This document shows positions 1 through 6,394 of a stretch of DNA of 17,290 nucleotides, piece by piece (within the stretch, counting starts at the first letter, position 1; each line of letters begins with the position of its first letter). The stretch is from NCBI GenBank assembly GCA_900764695.1, contig CAAFOY010000067.1, positions 1 to 17,290 of the forward strand, given 5' to 3'. Made by a program: the position numbers and the translations under genes. This DNA comes from Lachnospiraceae bacterium. GTDB lineage: Bacteria; Bacillota_A; Clostridia; Lachnospirales; Lachnospiraceae. The notes beneath the pieces are model-generated. The model saw only the letters and a program-made list of their open reading frames with translations. It had not been told where the DNA came from and searched no databases.

Positions 1-9
1 CACAAAAAA

Positions 10-60
10 CATAAGAAAACCCTTGCAATCACTAGTTTTTCTAGCAACTGCAAGGGTTTT
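10..60 (-). terminator. Intrinsic terminator after the tRNA-Ser pair
   Basis: A perfect 12-bp inverted repeat (AAAACCCTTGCA at 16-27 and TGCAAGGGTTTT at 49-60) encloses a 21-nt loop that holds a small CTAG-containing inner repeat. Read on the minus strand, the stem ends in TTTT and runs into a T-rich tail, as expected just downstream of the tRNA-Ser(GGA) gene. The plus strand also has a T run after the stem, so it may work in both directions. Confidence 0.8.
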
Positions 61-65
61 CTTTT

Positions 66-157
66 TGGCGGAGAAGGAGGGATTTGAACCCTCGCGCCGC
101 TATTAACGACCTACTCCCTTTCCAGGGGAGCCCCTTCAGCCACTTGGGTACTTCTCC
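66..157 (-). tRNA. tRNA-Ser, anticodon GGA, CCA encoded
   Basis: The minus strand folds as a class II tRNA. The acceptor stem GGAGAAG (151-157) pairs with CTTCTCC (70-76). A D-arm is present, and the anticodon stem CTCCC/GGGAG carries the loop CTGGAAA, giving anticodon GGA (121-123) that reads UCC and UCU. There is a long variable arm and a T-arm with GGTTCAAATCC. The long variable arm and the discriminator G at 69 are serine features. CCA is encoded at 66-68, so the 3' end needs only exonucleolytic trimming. It lies 35 nt downstream of a second tRNA-Ser and just before a terminator. Confidence 0.95.
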
Positions 158-192
158 AAGCAACAGCTTACAGGTGATTCATTATTTAAAAA

Positions 193-278
193 CGGAGAAG
201 GTGGGATTCGAACCCACGGTCCCTTTCGGAATCACCGGTTTTCAAGACCGGCTCCTTAAACCACTCGGACACCTCTCC
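193..278 (-). tRNA. tRNA-Ser, anticodon TGA, CCA not encoded
   Basis: This is a second class II serine tRNA on the minus strand. Its acceptor GGAGAGG/CTTCTCC includes a G-U pair. The anticodon stem CCGGT/ACCGG (with loop CTTGAAA) gives anticodon TGA at 242-244, and the T-arm has GGTTCGAATCC. It reads UCA and, by wobble, other UCN codons. After discriminator G (193) the minus strand continues TTT, so CCA must be added after the transcript is cut, which is the job of RNase Z and the CCA-adding enzyme. It is the promoter-proximal gene of the pair. Confidence 0.95.
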
Positions 279-317
279 AGTTGTTTGCTTCGTTCCGTTT
301 CCGTAACGCGCTCAATT

Positions 318-346
318 ATAATATCATTGTTGTTTACATATGTCAA
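318..346 (-). promoter_or_regulatory. Promoter of the tRNA-Ser pair
   Basis: On the minus strand a consensus -35 TTGACA (341-346) is separated by 17 nt from -10 TATTAT (318-323). An overlapping TATAAT (315-320) would give a 20-nt spacer. Transcription would start near 311, about 30 nt before the first mature tRNA base at 278. The match and its location make this a well-supported sigma-A-type promoter. Confidence 0.7.
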
Positions 347-383
347 CAATATTTTTCAACTTTTTTTATTTTTTTATTTTTCG

Positions 384-410
384 TGAAGTGAAAAATTTAT
401 TTCCACTTCA
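384..410. repeat. Small inverted repeat downstream of ispD
   Basis: TGAAGTG (384-390) and CACTTCA (404-410) form a 7-bp stem between ispD and the tRNA promoter. On the minus strand the stem is followed by an A-rich, not T-rich, stretch, so it does not look like a normal terminator for ispD. It would fit a plus-strand terminator, but no plus-strand gene is present. Confidence 0.3.
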
Positions 411-440
411 TCTTATTTATTTTTAACAATTTCTAATCAT

Positions 441-1127
441 TTATACATGCTTATTTTGCATTAGGCACTCGCAAAGTATTATATCTTCCGGTGTTGTTAT
501 TTTTATATTATCATATGCACCTTCTACAAAATGAACTTTAGCATTTCCATATTTTTCTACTACCATTGCATCGTCTGTAATTAATGCATTGTCACTTCTT
601 TCTATATTCTCATAAGCCTCTCTTATTAATTTATCTTCGAACGCCTGTGGTGTTTGTGTTATCCAAATTTGATTCCTAGGTGGAGTATCTATTACAATTC
701 CTTTTTCATCAACTATTTTGATAGTATCTTTTACCGGTACTCCCGCTACGCATGCTTTGTATTTTATCGCTCCATTAATACAATTATCAATTATTTGCTG
801 ATTTATTAAAGGTCTTGCGCCATCATGAATCAGAACATAATCGCATTTTGTTTCTTTTAATCCATTATATACAGAATTGTACCTTTCTTTTCCCCCTTCA
901 ATTATACTTGATACTTTTGTTAAATTGTATTTTTTTATTATATTTTTGCAATAATCTACATCCTCTTTAGATGTTACCAATATTATTTCATCTACCATGC
1001 TCTTCTGAAAAGCATTTAAAGCAAACCATATCACTGGTTTGCCTTTTATTGTCATAAACTGTTTTTTTGTTTTGCTTTTCATTCTACTTCCACTACCTGC
1101 AGCAAGAACAATAGCGTTTACTTTCAT
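441..1127 (-). CDS. ispD: 2-C-methyl-D-erythritol 4-phosphate cytidylyltransferase
   Basis: IspD transfers CMP from CTP to MEP in the cytoplasmic non-mevalonate isoprenoid pathway. The 228-residue protein has the usual family length. It shows the N-terminal nucleotide-binding motif LAAGSGSRM (8-16), with Arg15 and Lys22 where the family has its catalytic Arg and Lys. It also shows HDGARP (101-106), TPPRNQIW (148-155), the DDA motif near 185 and a late Lys in NIKITTPED (about 207-215). AGGAG lies 6 nt before the ATG. It follows tsaD after 134 nt and has a possible promoter of its own, so it need not be co-transcribed. No ispF or ispE neighbour is present. Confidence 0.95.
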   Translation of the reverse strand: MKVNAIVLAAGSGSRMKSKTKKQFMTIKGKPVIWFALNAFQKSMVDEIILVTSKEDVDYCKNIIKKYNLTKVSSIIEGGKERYNSVYNGLKETKCDYVLIHDGARPLINQQIIDNCINGAIKYKACVAGVPVKDTIKIVDEKGIVIDTPPRNQIWITQTPQAFEDKLIREAYENIERSDNALITDDAMVVEKYGNAKVHFVEGAYDNIKITTPEDIILCECLMQNKHV

Positions 1128-1162
1128 ATTTTTCTCCTAATATCAATGGTTTTAATTTTTCT

Positions 1163-1192
1163 ACTATAATTAACTGTGCACACTAAATACAA
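1163..1192 (-). promoter_or_regulatory. Candidate ispD promoter
   Basis: On the minus strand TTGTAT (1187-1192) and TATAGT (1163-1168) are 18 nt apart, about 36 nt before the ispD start. Both boxes are imperfect in AT-rich DNA, so support is modest. Confidence 0.35.
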
Positions 1193-1261
1193 ATATGGTT
1201 ATAACTATTACTGTTATATATAGTCTTGTTACACAATTAATTTTATTTTTTCAAAATCAAA

Positions 1262-2281
1262 CTATCTTTCACCTAATTTCAAGTTAGGTATTGCATTTAA
1301 ATCCCATCCATCTCTTTTTCCATTTATGTATTCGTAGTATGCAGCTGATCCAATCATAACCGCATTATCAGTGCACAAAATTGGTGACGGATGATAAAAT
1401 TCTATATTTTCTTCTTTACATTTTTGCTCAAAAGCTGCTCTAATAGCTGTATTTGATGCCACTCCACCTGCGATAGCCAATTTATTCATGCCACTTTCTT
1501 TAACAGCCATCATTGCATGTGTCAACAATGTATCTACTACTGCATTTTGAAACGATGCTGCTATGTCTGCCGGTACTATTTTCTCTTTCTTCATTTCCGC
1601 CATATTAATCTGATTTAATACTGATGATTTTAAGCCACTAAAGCTAAAATCATAGGCGTTATCTGTTATTTTTGCCCTAGGAAACTCATAAGCATGAGGA
1701 TTTCCCTCTTTTGATATTTTATCAATTTTAGGTCCACCCGGATATCCTAAACCGATTGCTCTTGCCACTTTATCAAAAGCTTCTCCTGCTGCATCGTCTC
1801 TGGTTTTCCCTAAAATTGTATATTTACCATAATCTTCTACTTTTACAAGGTGTGTATGTCCTCCTGAAACAACCAGACAAATAAATGGTGGTTCTAACTC
1901 TTTATTTTCTACGTAATTTGCACAAATATGTCCTTCTATATGATGTACTCCAACAAGAGGGATATTTTTTGCAAAACTAATAGCTTTTGCTTCAGCCACT
2001 CCAACTAACAGTGCTCCAACTAATCCGGGGCCATATGTTACACCTATAGCATCAATATCATCTAATGTGCTTCCTGCCTTTTCTAAAGCCTCCTCAATAA
2101 CATAATTAATATTCTCAATATGTTTTCTGGAGGCAATTTCAGGCACAACTCCACCATATAGTGTATGAAGATCTATTTGAGATGAAATTACATTTGACAA
2201 TGCTTCTCTTCCATTCACAACAACTGCTGCCGCTGTTTCATCACAAGAACTTTCTATAGCTAATATCTTTACTTCTTTCAC
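1262..2281 (-). CDS. tsaD: tRNA N6-adenosine threonylcarbamoyltransferase TsaD
   Basis: TsaD moves the threonylcarbamoyl group from threonylcarbamoyl-AMP to A37 of ANN-decoding tRNAs, working with TsaB and TsaE, both encoded upstream here. The 339 residues match the family length. The ASKHA-fold phosphate motif [14 protein letters not shown] (8-21) opens the protein. The metal-binding HHIEGH (113-118) supplies His114 and His118, and CTDNA (303-307) supplies the third ligand, Asp305. SGGHTHL (139-145) and GGVASN (272-277) are also present. The start is GTG at 2279-2281, preceded by GAGG about 7 nt away and 12 nt after the previous gene, so it is probably translated from the same message as the RNase Z-type gene. 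Confidence 0.96.
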   Translation of the reverse strand: MKEVKILAIESSCDETAAAVVVNGREALSNVISSQIDLHTLYGGVVPEIASRKHIENINYVIEEALEKAGSTLDDIDAIGVTYGPGLVGALLVGVAEAKAISFAKNIPLVGVHHIEGHICANYVENKELEPPFICLVVSGGHTHLVKVEDYGKYTILGKTRDDAAGEAFDKVARAIGLGYPGGPKIDKISKEGNPHAYEFPRAKITDNAYDFSFSGLKSSVLNQINMAEMKKEKIVPADIAASFQNAVVDTLLTHAMMAVKESGMNKLAIAGGVASNTAIRAAFEQKCKEENIEFYHPSPILCTDNAVMIGSAAYYEYINGKRDGWDLNAIPNLKLGER

Positions 2282-2293
2282 TTTTATACCTCG

Positions 2294-3205
2294 TTATTCT
2301 TCTTCAAATTTCAAATCGACTGACATTCCATCCTTGCCTGCTTTAGCATTCGGGAATATTTTTGTGACTGTATCCATGTAAAGCTGTGGTTTTACAAGTG
2401 ACGGACTATAGTGAGTAAGCCACATTTCATTCGGATTTGCTTTTTTTGCAATAGTAGCTGCTTCCTTAAAAGTCATATGCTTATATTCTCTAGCTTTTGC
2501 TTCTTTATCAGGTTCTCCATACATGCCTTCACAAATAAACAAATCGGCTCCTGTTGCTGCTTCAACAATCGCTTGAACAGGTCTTGTATCAGTTGTATAA
2601 GTAACCTTAAGACCCTTTCTTCTTTCACCCATAACCATATCCGGAGTATATTTTTTATCTTCATAAATTATTGTTTCTCCTTTTTGGAGCAATCCCCAAC
2701 ATTTAACGGGTAAATTAAGTTCTTTTGCTTTTTCCGGATTAAATCTTCCTTTTCTGTCTATTTCAATTGAATATCCAAAACATGTTACATTATGCTTTAC
2801 CTTAAACGCGTTGATTTTGTATTCTCCAATATCAATTATTTGTCTGTCGCCGCTTAATTCGATAAAATTAATTTCAAATGGCAATTCTTGAGCTATCATT
2901 CTCAAAGCCTTAACAACTTTTTCAAGACCTCTTGGTCCTATCATAGTTAATGGTTCTGTTCTTTCTGCATTTCCCATAGTCAGCAGCAATCCCGGCAATC
3001 CACTTATATGATCTGCGTGAAAATGTGTTATGCAAATAACATCTATAGGTTTAAACGACCAGCCTTTTTGCTTAATAGCTACCTGTGTGCCTTCCCCACA
3101 GTCTATCAATATATTACTTCCATTATATCTGCACATTAAAGCTGTAAGCCATCTTCTTGGAAGCGGCATCATTCCTCCTGTGCCTAACAAACATACATCC
3201 AGCAT
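2294..3205 (-). CDS. rnz: Ribonuclease Z-type metallo-beta-lactamase (tRNA 3' endonuclease)
   Basis: RNase Z cuts tRNA precursors after the discriminator base when CCA is not encoded, as for tRNA-Ser(TGA) in this window. The protein has about 303 residues, the length of the short (Z-S) class. The metal-site series is complete: LIDCGEGTQ (33-41), HFHADH (61-66, with His61, His63, Asp65 and His66), His138 in KHNV, Asp206 in TTDTRPV and His265 in LTHYSP. GLPGLL follows the HxHxDH motif as in RNase Z. A GTG four codons upstream (3217) is possible, but ATG at 3203-3205 has GGAG 6 nt upstream and the protein then starts close to the first strand, so I chose it. Another zinc phosphodiesterase of the same fold is the main alternative. 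Confidence 0.82.
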   Translation of the reverse strand: MLDVCLLGTGGMMPLPRRWLTALMCRYNGSNILIDCGEGTQVAIKQKGWSFKPIDVICITHFHADHISGLPGLLLTMGNAERTEPLTMIGPRGLEKVVKALRMIAQELPFEINFIELSGDRQIIDIGEYKINAFKVKHNVTCFGYSIEIDRKGRFNPEKAKELNLPVKCWGLLQKGETIIYEDKKYTPDMVMGERRKGLKVTYTTDTRPVQAIVEAATGADLFICEGMYGEPDKEAKAREYKHMTFKEAATIAKKANPNEMWLTHYSPSLVKPQLYMDTVTKIFPNAKAGKDGMSVDLKFEEE

Positions 3206-3275
3206 AAATTTCTCCACTTTCTATAAAAGAATTTTTTTAATAATTCTTTTAATACTCTTGTTAACTCTATGTTGT

Positions 3276-3303
3276 ATAATAGCACAAAGACTTTTTTATG
3301 AAA
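3276..3303 (-). promoter_or_regulatory. Candidate extended -10 promoter for rnz-tsaD
   Basis: The minus strand has TGC directly before TATTAT (3276-3281), an extended -10 pattern. A poor -35 (TTTCAT, 3298-3303) lies 16 nt away. It sits about 70 nt before the rnz start, just after the stop of the small zinc-ribbon gene. Confidence 0.35.
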
Positions 3304-3316
3304 AGGATGTAATTTT

Positions 3317-3583
3317 TTATACCTGTTCTAACGTATAGTAATCATCCTCTACTGAAATATATTCTGTAACGTCAACCGGATATTTAAATAACGTAGTTAT
3401 CGAATCATAACATTCTTCACATAAATCCATTGTATGCATCTGTAAATCCTTATTAGAAAAATAACCCCATTTTCCCTGTAATCTAATTATTCCTTCCGTA
3501 ACTATTCCATTTGTCATCTGCATTTTCTTTCCACATTTATGACAAAAAATTTCATATTTACCTTTGCTATTCATCTTTTTCAT
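3317..3583 (-). CDS. Small CxxC/CxxC (zinc-ribbon-like) protein of unknown function
   Basis: I do not recognise the family. The 88-residue product is soluble, with no signal peptide or membrane segment. Two cysteine pairs, Cys14/Cys17 in CHKCGK and Cys55/Cys58 in LCEECY, are about 37 residues apart, a pattern that suggests one zinc site. The tail is acidic and aromatic (VEDDYYTLEQV). An upstream in-frame ATG (3616) lacks a ribosome site. ATG at 3581-3583 has AAAGGA at 9 to 10 nt, so it is preferred; ATG at 3574 is also possible. It lies between the tsaE-tsaB-rimI terminator and rnz, and no clear promoter precedes it, so terminator read-through may feed it. Confidence 0.75.
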   Translation of the reverse strand: MKKMNSKGKYEIFCHKCGKKMQMTNGIVTEGIIRLQGKWGYFSNKDLQMHTMDLCEECYDSITTLFKYPVDVTEYISVEDDYYTLEQV

Positions 3584-3630
3584 ATTTTTAATCCTTTCTT
3601 TTGATGCAATCATCATATTATTTTTTTCGA

Positions 3631-3665
3631 CAAAAAAATAGTGGAAACCTTTGGCATTCCACTAT
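3631..3665 (-). terminator. Intrinsic terminator after tsaE-tsaB-rimI
   Basis: A 9-bp stem (ATAGTGGAA at 3638-3646, TTCCACTAT at 3657-3665) with a 10-nt loop is followed on the minus strand by a run of seven T. It lies 13 nt past the rimI stop and closes that operon. Confidence 0.85.
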
Positions 3666-3677
3666 CTAGAAGTATAT

Positions 3678-4115
3678 TTATATTTTTAATAGCATTATAA
3701 TTGCATCTTCTACCGGATGTTTATAGTATTTTTTTCGTTTTGTAATACTTTGAAATCCAATTTTTTCATATAAAAATATTGCGGCTTCATTACTTTCTCT
3801 AACTTCAAGCATTATTTCCTTAATTTGTTCACTTTTAGCATCTTTAATAGCCTCTTTTAGCAACTGCTTAGCCACACCTTTTTTTCTCTTATCTTTTTTT
3901 ACAGCTACATTCGTAATATCAGCGGAATTCATAACCTTATAAACGCCACAATATCCTATAACCCCTTCTTCCTCTATAGCGACATAAAATGCAGTATTAT
4001 CTAATTCTAGCGAATCTTTAAATGCTTTTTGTGACCACGGAACAGAAAATATGCTCTCTTCAATCTCCGCTACCTGGGCTATATGCTTTTCGCTCATCTT
4101 TTCTATTTTTACCAT
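3678..4115 (-). CDS. rimI: Ribosomal protein S18-alanine N-acetyltransferase
   Basis: This is a GNAT-fold acetyltransferase of 145 residues. RimI acetylates the N-terminal alanine of ribosomal protein bS18. The acetyl-CoA loop is seen as RKKGVAKQLL (about 77-86), preceded by the beta4 segment ADITNVAV. The C-terminal VRESNEAAIFLYEKIGF is typical of RimI and its relatives. The gene starts 33 nt after tsaB with AAGGG just upstream, and the tsaE-tsaB-rimI order is the standard Firmicutes arrangement, which strengthens the assignment over a generic GNAT. Confidence 0.9.
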   Translation of the reverse strand: MVKIEKMSEKHIAQVAEIEESIFSVPWSQKAFKDSLELDNTAFYVAIEEEGVIGYCGVYKVMNSADITNVAVKKDKRKKGVAKQLLKEAIKDAKSEQIKEIMLEVRESNEAAIFLYEKIGFQSITKRKKYYKHPVEDAIIMLLKI

Positions 4116-4148
4116 ATTACCCTTATCCTTTATCTCTATAAAACCAAA

Positions 4149-4877
4149 TTATGAAAACTGTTTTATTTTTTCTTCCTTCTTTTGCTTTTCAAGCATTTCC
4201 CTTTCAGCCTGTGAAAGTCTCAAATAATCAGGTCTATGTTCACTAGCCTCCTCTATTTTTCCATTTTTATAATATATTTGTGCCAAAGCTGCAAGTGACG
4301 ATGCTCTTTGTCTGTTCATATGGCATGGGGCATATAAATGCTCAGTTTTCATTTTTTCATCTATAATTTCTCTATATGCAGGCACTCCATCTCCCAAGAA
4401 CATTACTGTTTTTCCTATCTTATCTAGCTCATCAATCAAATCCTCTACAGAAATTGCGCACTGTTCTTTTAATATTTTCATATGTGTCTGTTCAAAGTAA
4501 TATATTCCAGTGTATACCTGTTGACGTCTTGCATCCATAATCGGACAAATAATATAATTGCTGGAATAAAAATTATATGCCATAGCATCAATTGTCGGTA
4601 CATTTATTATCGGCTTATTAAGTGCTAATCCAAATCCTTTTGCTGTAGCGCTTCCTATACGTAGTCCGGTAAACGAACCCGGTCCTCCTGTTATTGCTAT
4701 AGCGTCTATAGTTTCCATGTCCAATTCTATCATTTTGCTAATTTCATCTATCATTGGCAACAATGTCTGTGAATGTGTCTTTTTAAAATTTATTGTATAT
4801 TCTGCCGTTAATATATCATCTGTTACTACTGCAACTGATGCCACTAAGGAAGAACTGTCTATTGCTAATATTCTCAT
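4149..4877 (-). CDS. tsaB: tRNA t6A biosynthesis protein TsaB
   Basis: TsaB is the non-catalytic, degenerate ASKHA-fold partner of TsaD and holds the t6A transfer complex together. The 242-residue protein begins MRILAIDSSSLVASVAVV and has the family signature ITGGPGSFTGLRIG (about 63-76). It lacks the HxEGH metal motif of TsaD, which separates the two paralogues. The start is 2 nt after the tsaE stop, so translation is probably coupled. The C-terminal tail is Lys/Glu-rich. Confidence 0.95.
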   Translation of the reverse strand: MRILAIDSSSLVASVAVVTDDILTAEYTINFKKTHSQTLLPMIDEISKMIELDMETIDAIAITGGPGSFTGLRIGSATAKGFGLALNKPIINVPTIDAMAYNFYSSNYIICPIMDARRQQVYTGIYYFEQTHMKILKEQCAISVEDLIDELDKIGKTVMFLGDGVPAYREIIDEKMKTEHLYAPCHMNRQRASSLAALAQIYYKNGKIEEASEHRPDYLRLSQAEREMLEKQKKEEKIKQFS

Positions 4878-4879
4878 CT

Positions 4880-5299
4880 TTATTCCACCGTTATCTTTCT
4901 ATAATCTAATCCTTTTTCTAAATTCTTTTCTATCAAAACTGTTGATGCATTGTCAGGAATCAGTTCACTTATGAGTTTCGACCATTCTATCAGACATACT
5001 CCTTCTCCAAAGAAATAATCCTCATATCCCAATTCATACATTTCCTCAGGGTCACCAATTCTATATACATCAAAATGATACAACGGAATCCTGCCTTCTT
5101 CATATATTTGTACAATTGTAAAAGTTGGACTATTTACGCATTCTTTTATGCCAAGTCCGCTTGCAAATCCCTGTGTAAAAACAGTCTTTCCAACACCTAA
5201 ATCACCATTTAGGCAAATTATTTGTCCTACTTTCGCAGATTGTCCTAACTTTCTCCCAATCTCAAAAGTTTCATCAGGCGAATTTGTTTCATATATCAT
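4880..5299 (-). CDS. tsaE: tRNA t6A biosynthesis ATPase TsaE
   Basis: TsaE is the small ATPase that recharges the TsaBD complex between t6A cycles. The 139 residues include the P-loop GDLGVGKT (32-39), the switch-like SPTFTIV (57-63), HFDVYR (75-80) and an IEW motif near 104-106, all typical. It is the first gene of the tsaE-tsaB-rimI operon. The start at 5299 has AGAGGA about 9 nt upstream. Confidence 0.95.
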   Translation of the reverse strand: MIYETNSPDETFEIGRKLGQSAKVGQIICLNGDLGVGKTVFTQGFASGLGIKECVNSPTFTIVQIYEEGRIPLYHFDVYRIGDPEEMYELGYEDYFFGEGVCLIEWSKLISELIPDNASTVLIEKNLEKGLDYRKITVE

Positions 5300-5397
5300 A
5301 AATTTTATTCCTCTTTTCTTTTATGGCAAAACATATTGTAATGCCAGAGTCAAAAGGTCTAAGCCCATATGAGCTTTTCCTACACAACAAAAACATT

Positions 5398-5425
5398 TGC
5401 ATAACAAACAGCAAATATTTGTCAA
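5398..5425 (-). promoter_or_regulatory. Candidate tsaE operon promoter
   Basis: On the minus strand a consensus TTGACA (5420-5425) lies 16 nt before TATGCA (5398-5403), which is preceded by TGT in the extended -10 position. The -10 hexamer is a poor match. The leader to tsaE would be about 90 nt. It begins immediately after the ribU terminator, where a promoter is needed. Confidence 0.4.
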
Positions 5426-5428
5426 AAC

Positions 5429-5477
5429 AAAAAGATATTGTTTATAATCACCACATAATTATAAACAATATCTTTTT
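5429..5477 (-). terminator. Long AT-rich hairpin terminator after ribU
   Basis: A perfect 20-bp inverted repeat (5429-5448 and 5458-5477) with a 9-nt loop begins 20 nt past the ribU stop. Its outer five pairs are A/T tracts, so either strand ends in TTTTT. Only two pairs per arm are G-C. It probably ends ribU transcription and may act in both directions. Confidence 0.75.
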
Positions 5478-5497
5478 ACATTTCAATTTATTTATTT

Positions 5498-6094
5498 CTA
5501 GAGTTTTTTTATAAATGTGCTTATTCTCTTATATAATATTCCTGTTACAATTCCAACTATTATTCCTTTAAATACATTAAATGGTGCTACTGCAACCCAA
5601 ACAAAGCTCCATTTATCTTTAATTATCGGATTTACTTTTGCTCCTTCTTCTATAATTGCTTCTAACGGCATAAACTTTTCATAAAACGGTAGCATTACAT
5701 AATAATTAAGAATTGCGCCTGCAACTGCCATTAACACAATACCAACTACTATCCCTATGAATGCTCCCTTTTTAGATTTCTTAAATTTATATATTATTCC
5801 CGCCGGAACAACAAGGCAACATCCTATGCAAAAATTTGCCAATTCTCCAACATAACCTGTTGTTGTCCCTTTAAGTAATATTTTAAGCACAATCTTTATA
5901 GCTTCCATAATTATTCCTGATACAGGTCCCATAATAAATGTTCCTATCAAAATAGGTATCTCACTAAAATCAAGCTTATAAAAAGACGGCGCTATAAACA
6001 CTACCGGAATTTCTATAAGGACCATGAGTATTGCAGCAATAGCTGCGAAAATAGCCATCAACGCTAAGTTTTTTGTTGTAAATAATTTTTTCAT
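5498..6094 (-). CDS. ribU: Riboflavin ECF transporter S-component RibU
   Basis: RibU is the riboflavin-binding membrane subunit that docks on a shared ECF energy module (EcfA/A'/T), which is not encoded here. The 198-residue protein is very hydrophobic with about six membrane segments: near 10-35, 43-60, 80-100, 108-130, and a pair toward the C-terminus (160-190). The segment SFYKLDFSEIPILIG (37-51) resembles the L1/TM2 substrate region of RibU proteins. The upstream FMN riboswitch is the strongest evidence for riboflavin over another vitamin. ATG at 6092-6094 has AAAGGAAG about 10 nt upstream. It is a single-gene unit. Confidence 0.92.
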   Translation of the reverse strand: MKKLFTTKNLALMAIFAAIAAILMVLIEIPVVFIAPSFYKLDFSEIPILIGTFIMGPVSGIIMEAIKIVLKILLKGTTTGYVGELANFCIGCCLVVPAGIIYKFKKSKKGAFIGIVVGIVLMAVAGAILNYYVMLPFYEKFMPLEAIIEEGAKVNPIIKDKWSFVWVAVAPFNVFKGIIVGIVTGILYKRISTFIKKL

Positions 6095-6144
6095 TTAATT
6101 TTACTTCCTTTCTGAAAATTAATATATTATTTATACAGAGCAAA

Positions 6145-6173
6145 GAAAAAAAGCACCTGGTTCAGGTGCTTTT
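6145..6173 (-). terminator. Riboswitch-controlled intrinsic terminator
   Basis: An 11-bp stem (AAAAGCACCTG at 6149-6159, CAGGTGCTTTT at 6163-6173) with a 3-nt loop is followed on the minus strand by about seven T. It lies between the FMN aptamer and ribU, so FMN binding would stop transcription before ribU. Confidence 0.9.
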
Positions 6174-6210
6174 CATGAGATTATTAATATCATAATTATT
6201 AATCTTATTA

Positions 6211-6330
6211 CTTCTCTCATCCAGACTTTACTGTCGGCTATGGAATCACACCATATCATGCCTTTCGGCTCGCTGGCTTATATGCATTGCATAAATACAG
6301 CCGGTAGGGAATTTCACCCTGCCCTGAAGA
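6211..6330 (-). ncRNA. FMN riboswitch (RFN element)
   Basis: The minus strand has the RFN conserved blocks in order: TTCAGGGCAGGGTGAAATTC, then CCTACCGGC, GCCAGCGAGCC, GGTGTGATTCCATAGCCGAC, and AGTCTGGATGAGAGAAG. Together they form the P1 to P6 core; P1 closes with TTCTTC against GAAG. The downstream terminator hairpin indicates transcriptional off-control by FMN. The 5' P1 strand carries TTCAGG (6323-6328), complementary to CCTGAA in the terminator (6161-6166), a possible antiterminator contact. Confidence 0.97.
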
Positions 6331-6394
6331 ATTATATTTAATATACGGTTAAAAATATTATTAACACGGTTTTATTCCGCATCATATACTCTAT

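Noticed and set aside
84..386. Plus-strand open frame of 100 codons over the tRNA genes
   Set aside because: It lies across both tRNA-Ser genes on the opposite strand and ends in poly-T DNA; the apparent peptide comes from tRNA sequence.
5323..5514. Plus-strand open frame of 63 codons upstream of tsaE
   Set aside because: There is no ribosome site, its second half is the ribU terminator hairpin, and it would run against both neighbouring genes; its protein-like start is probably chance.
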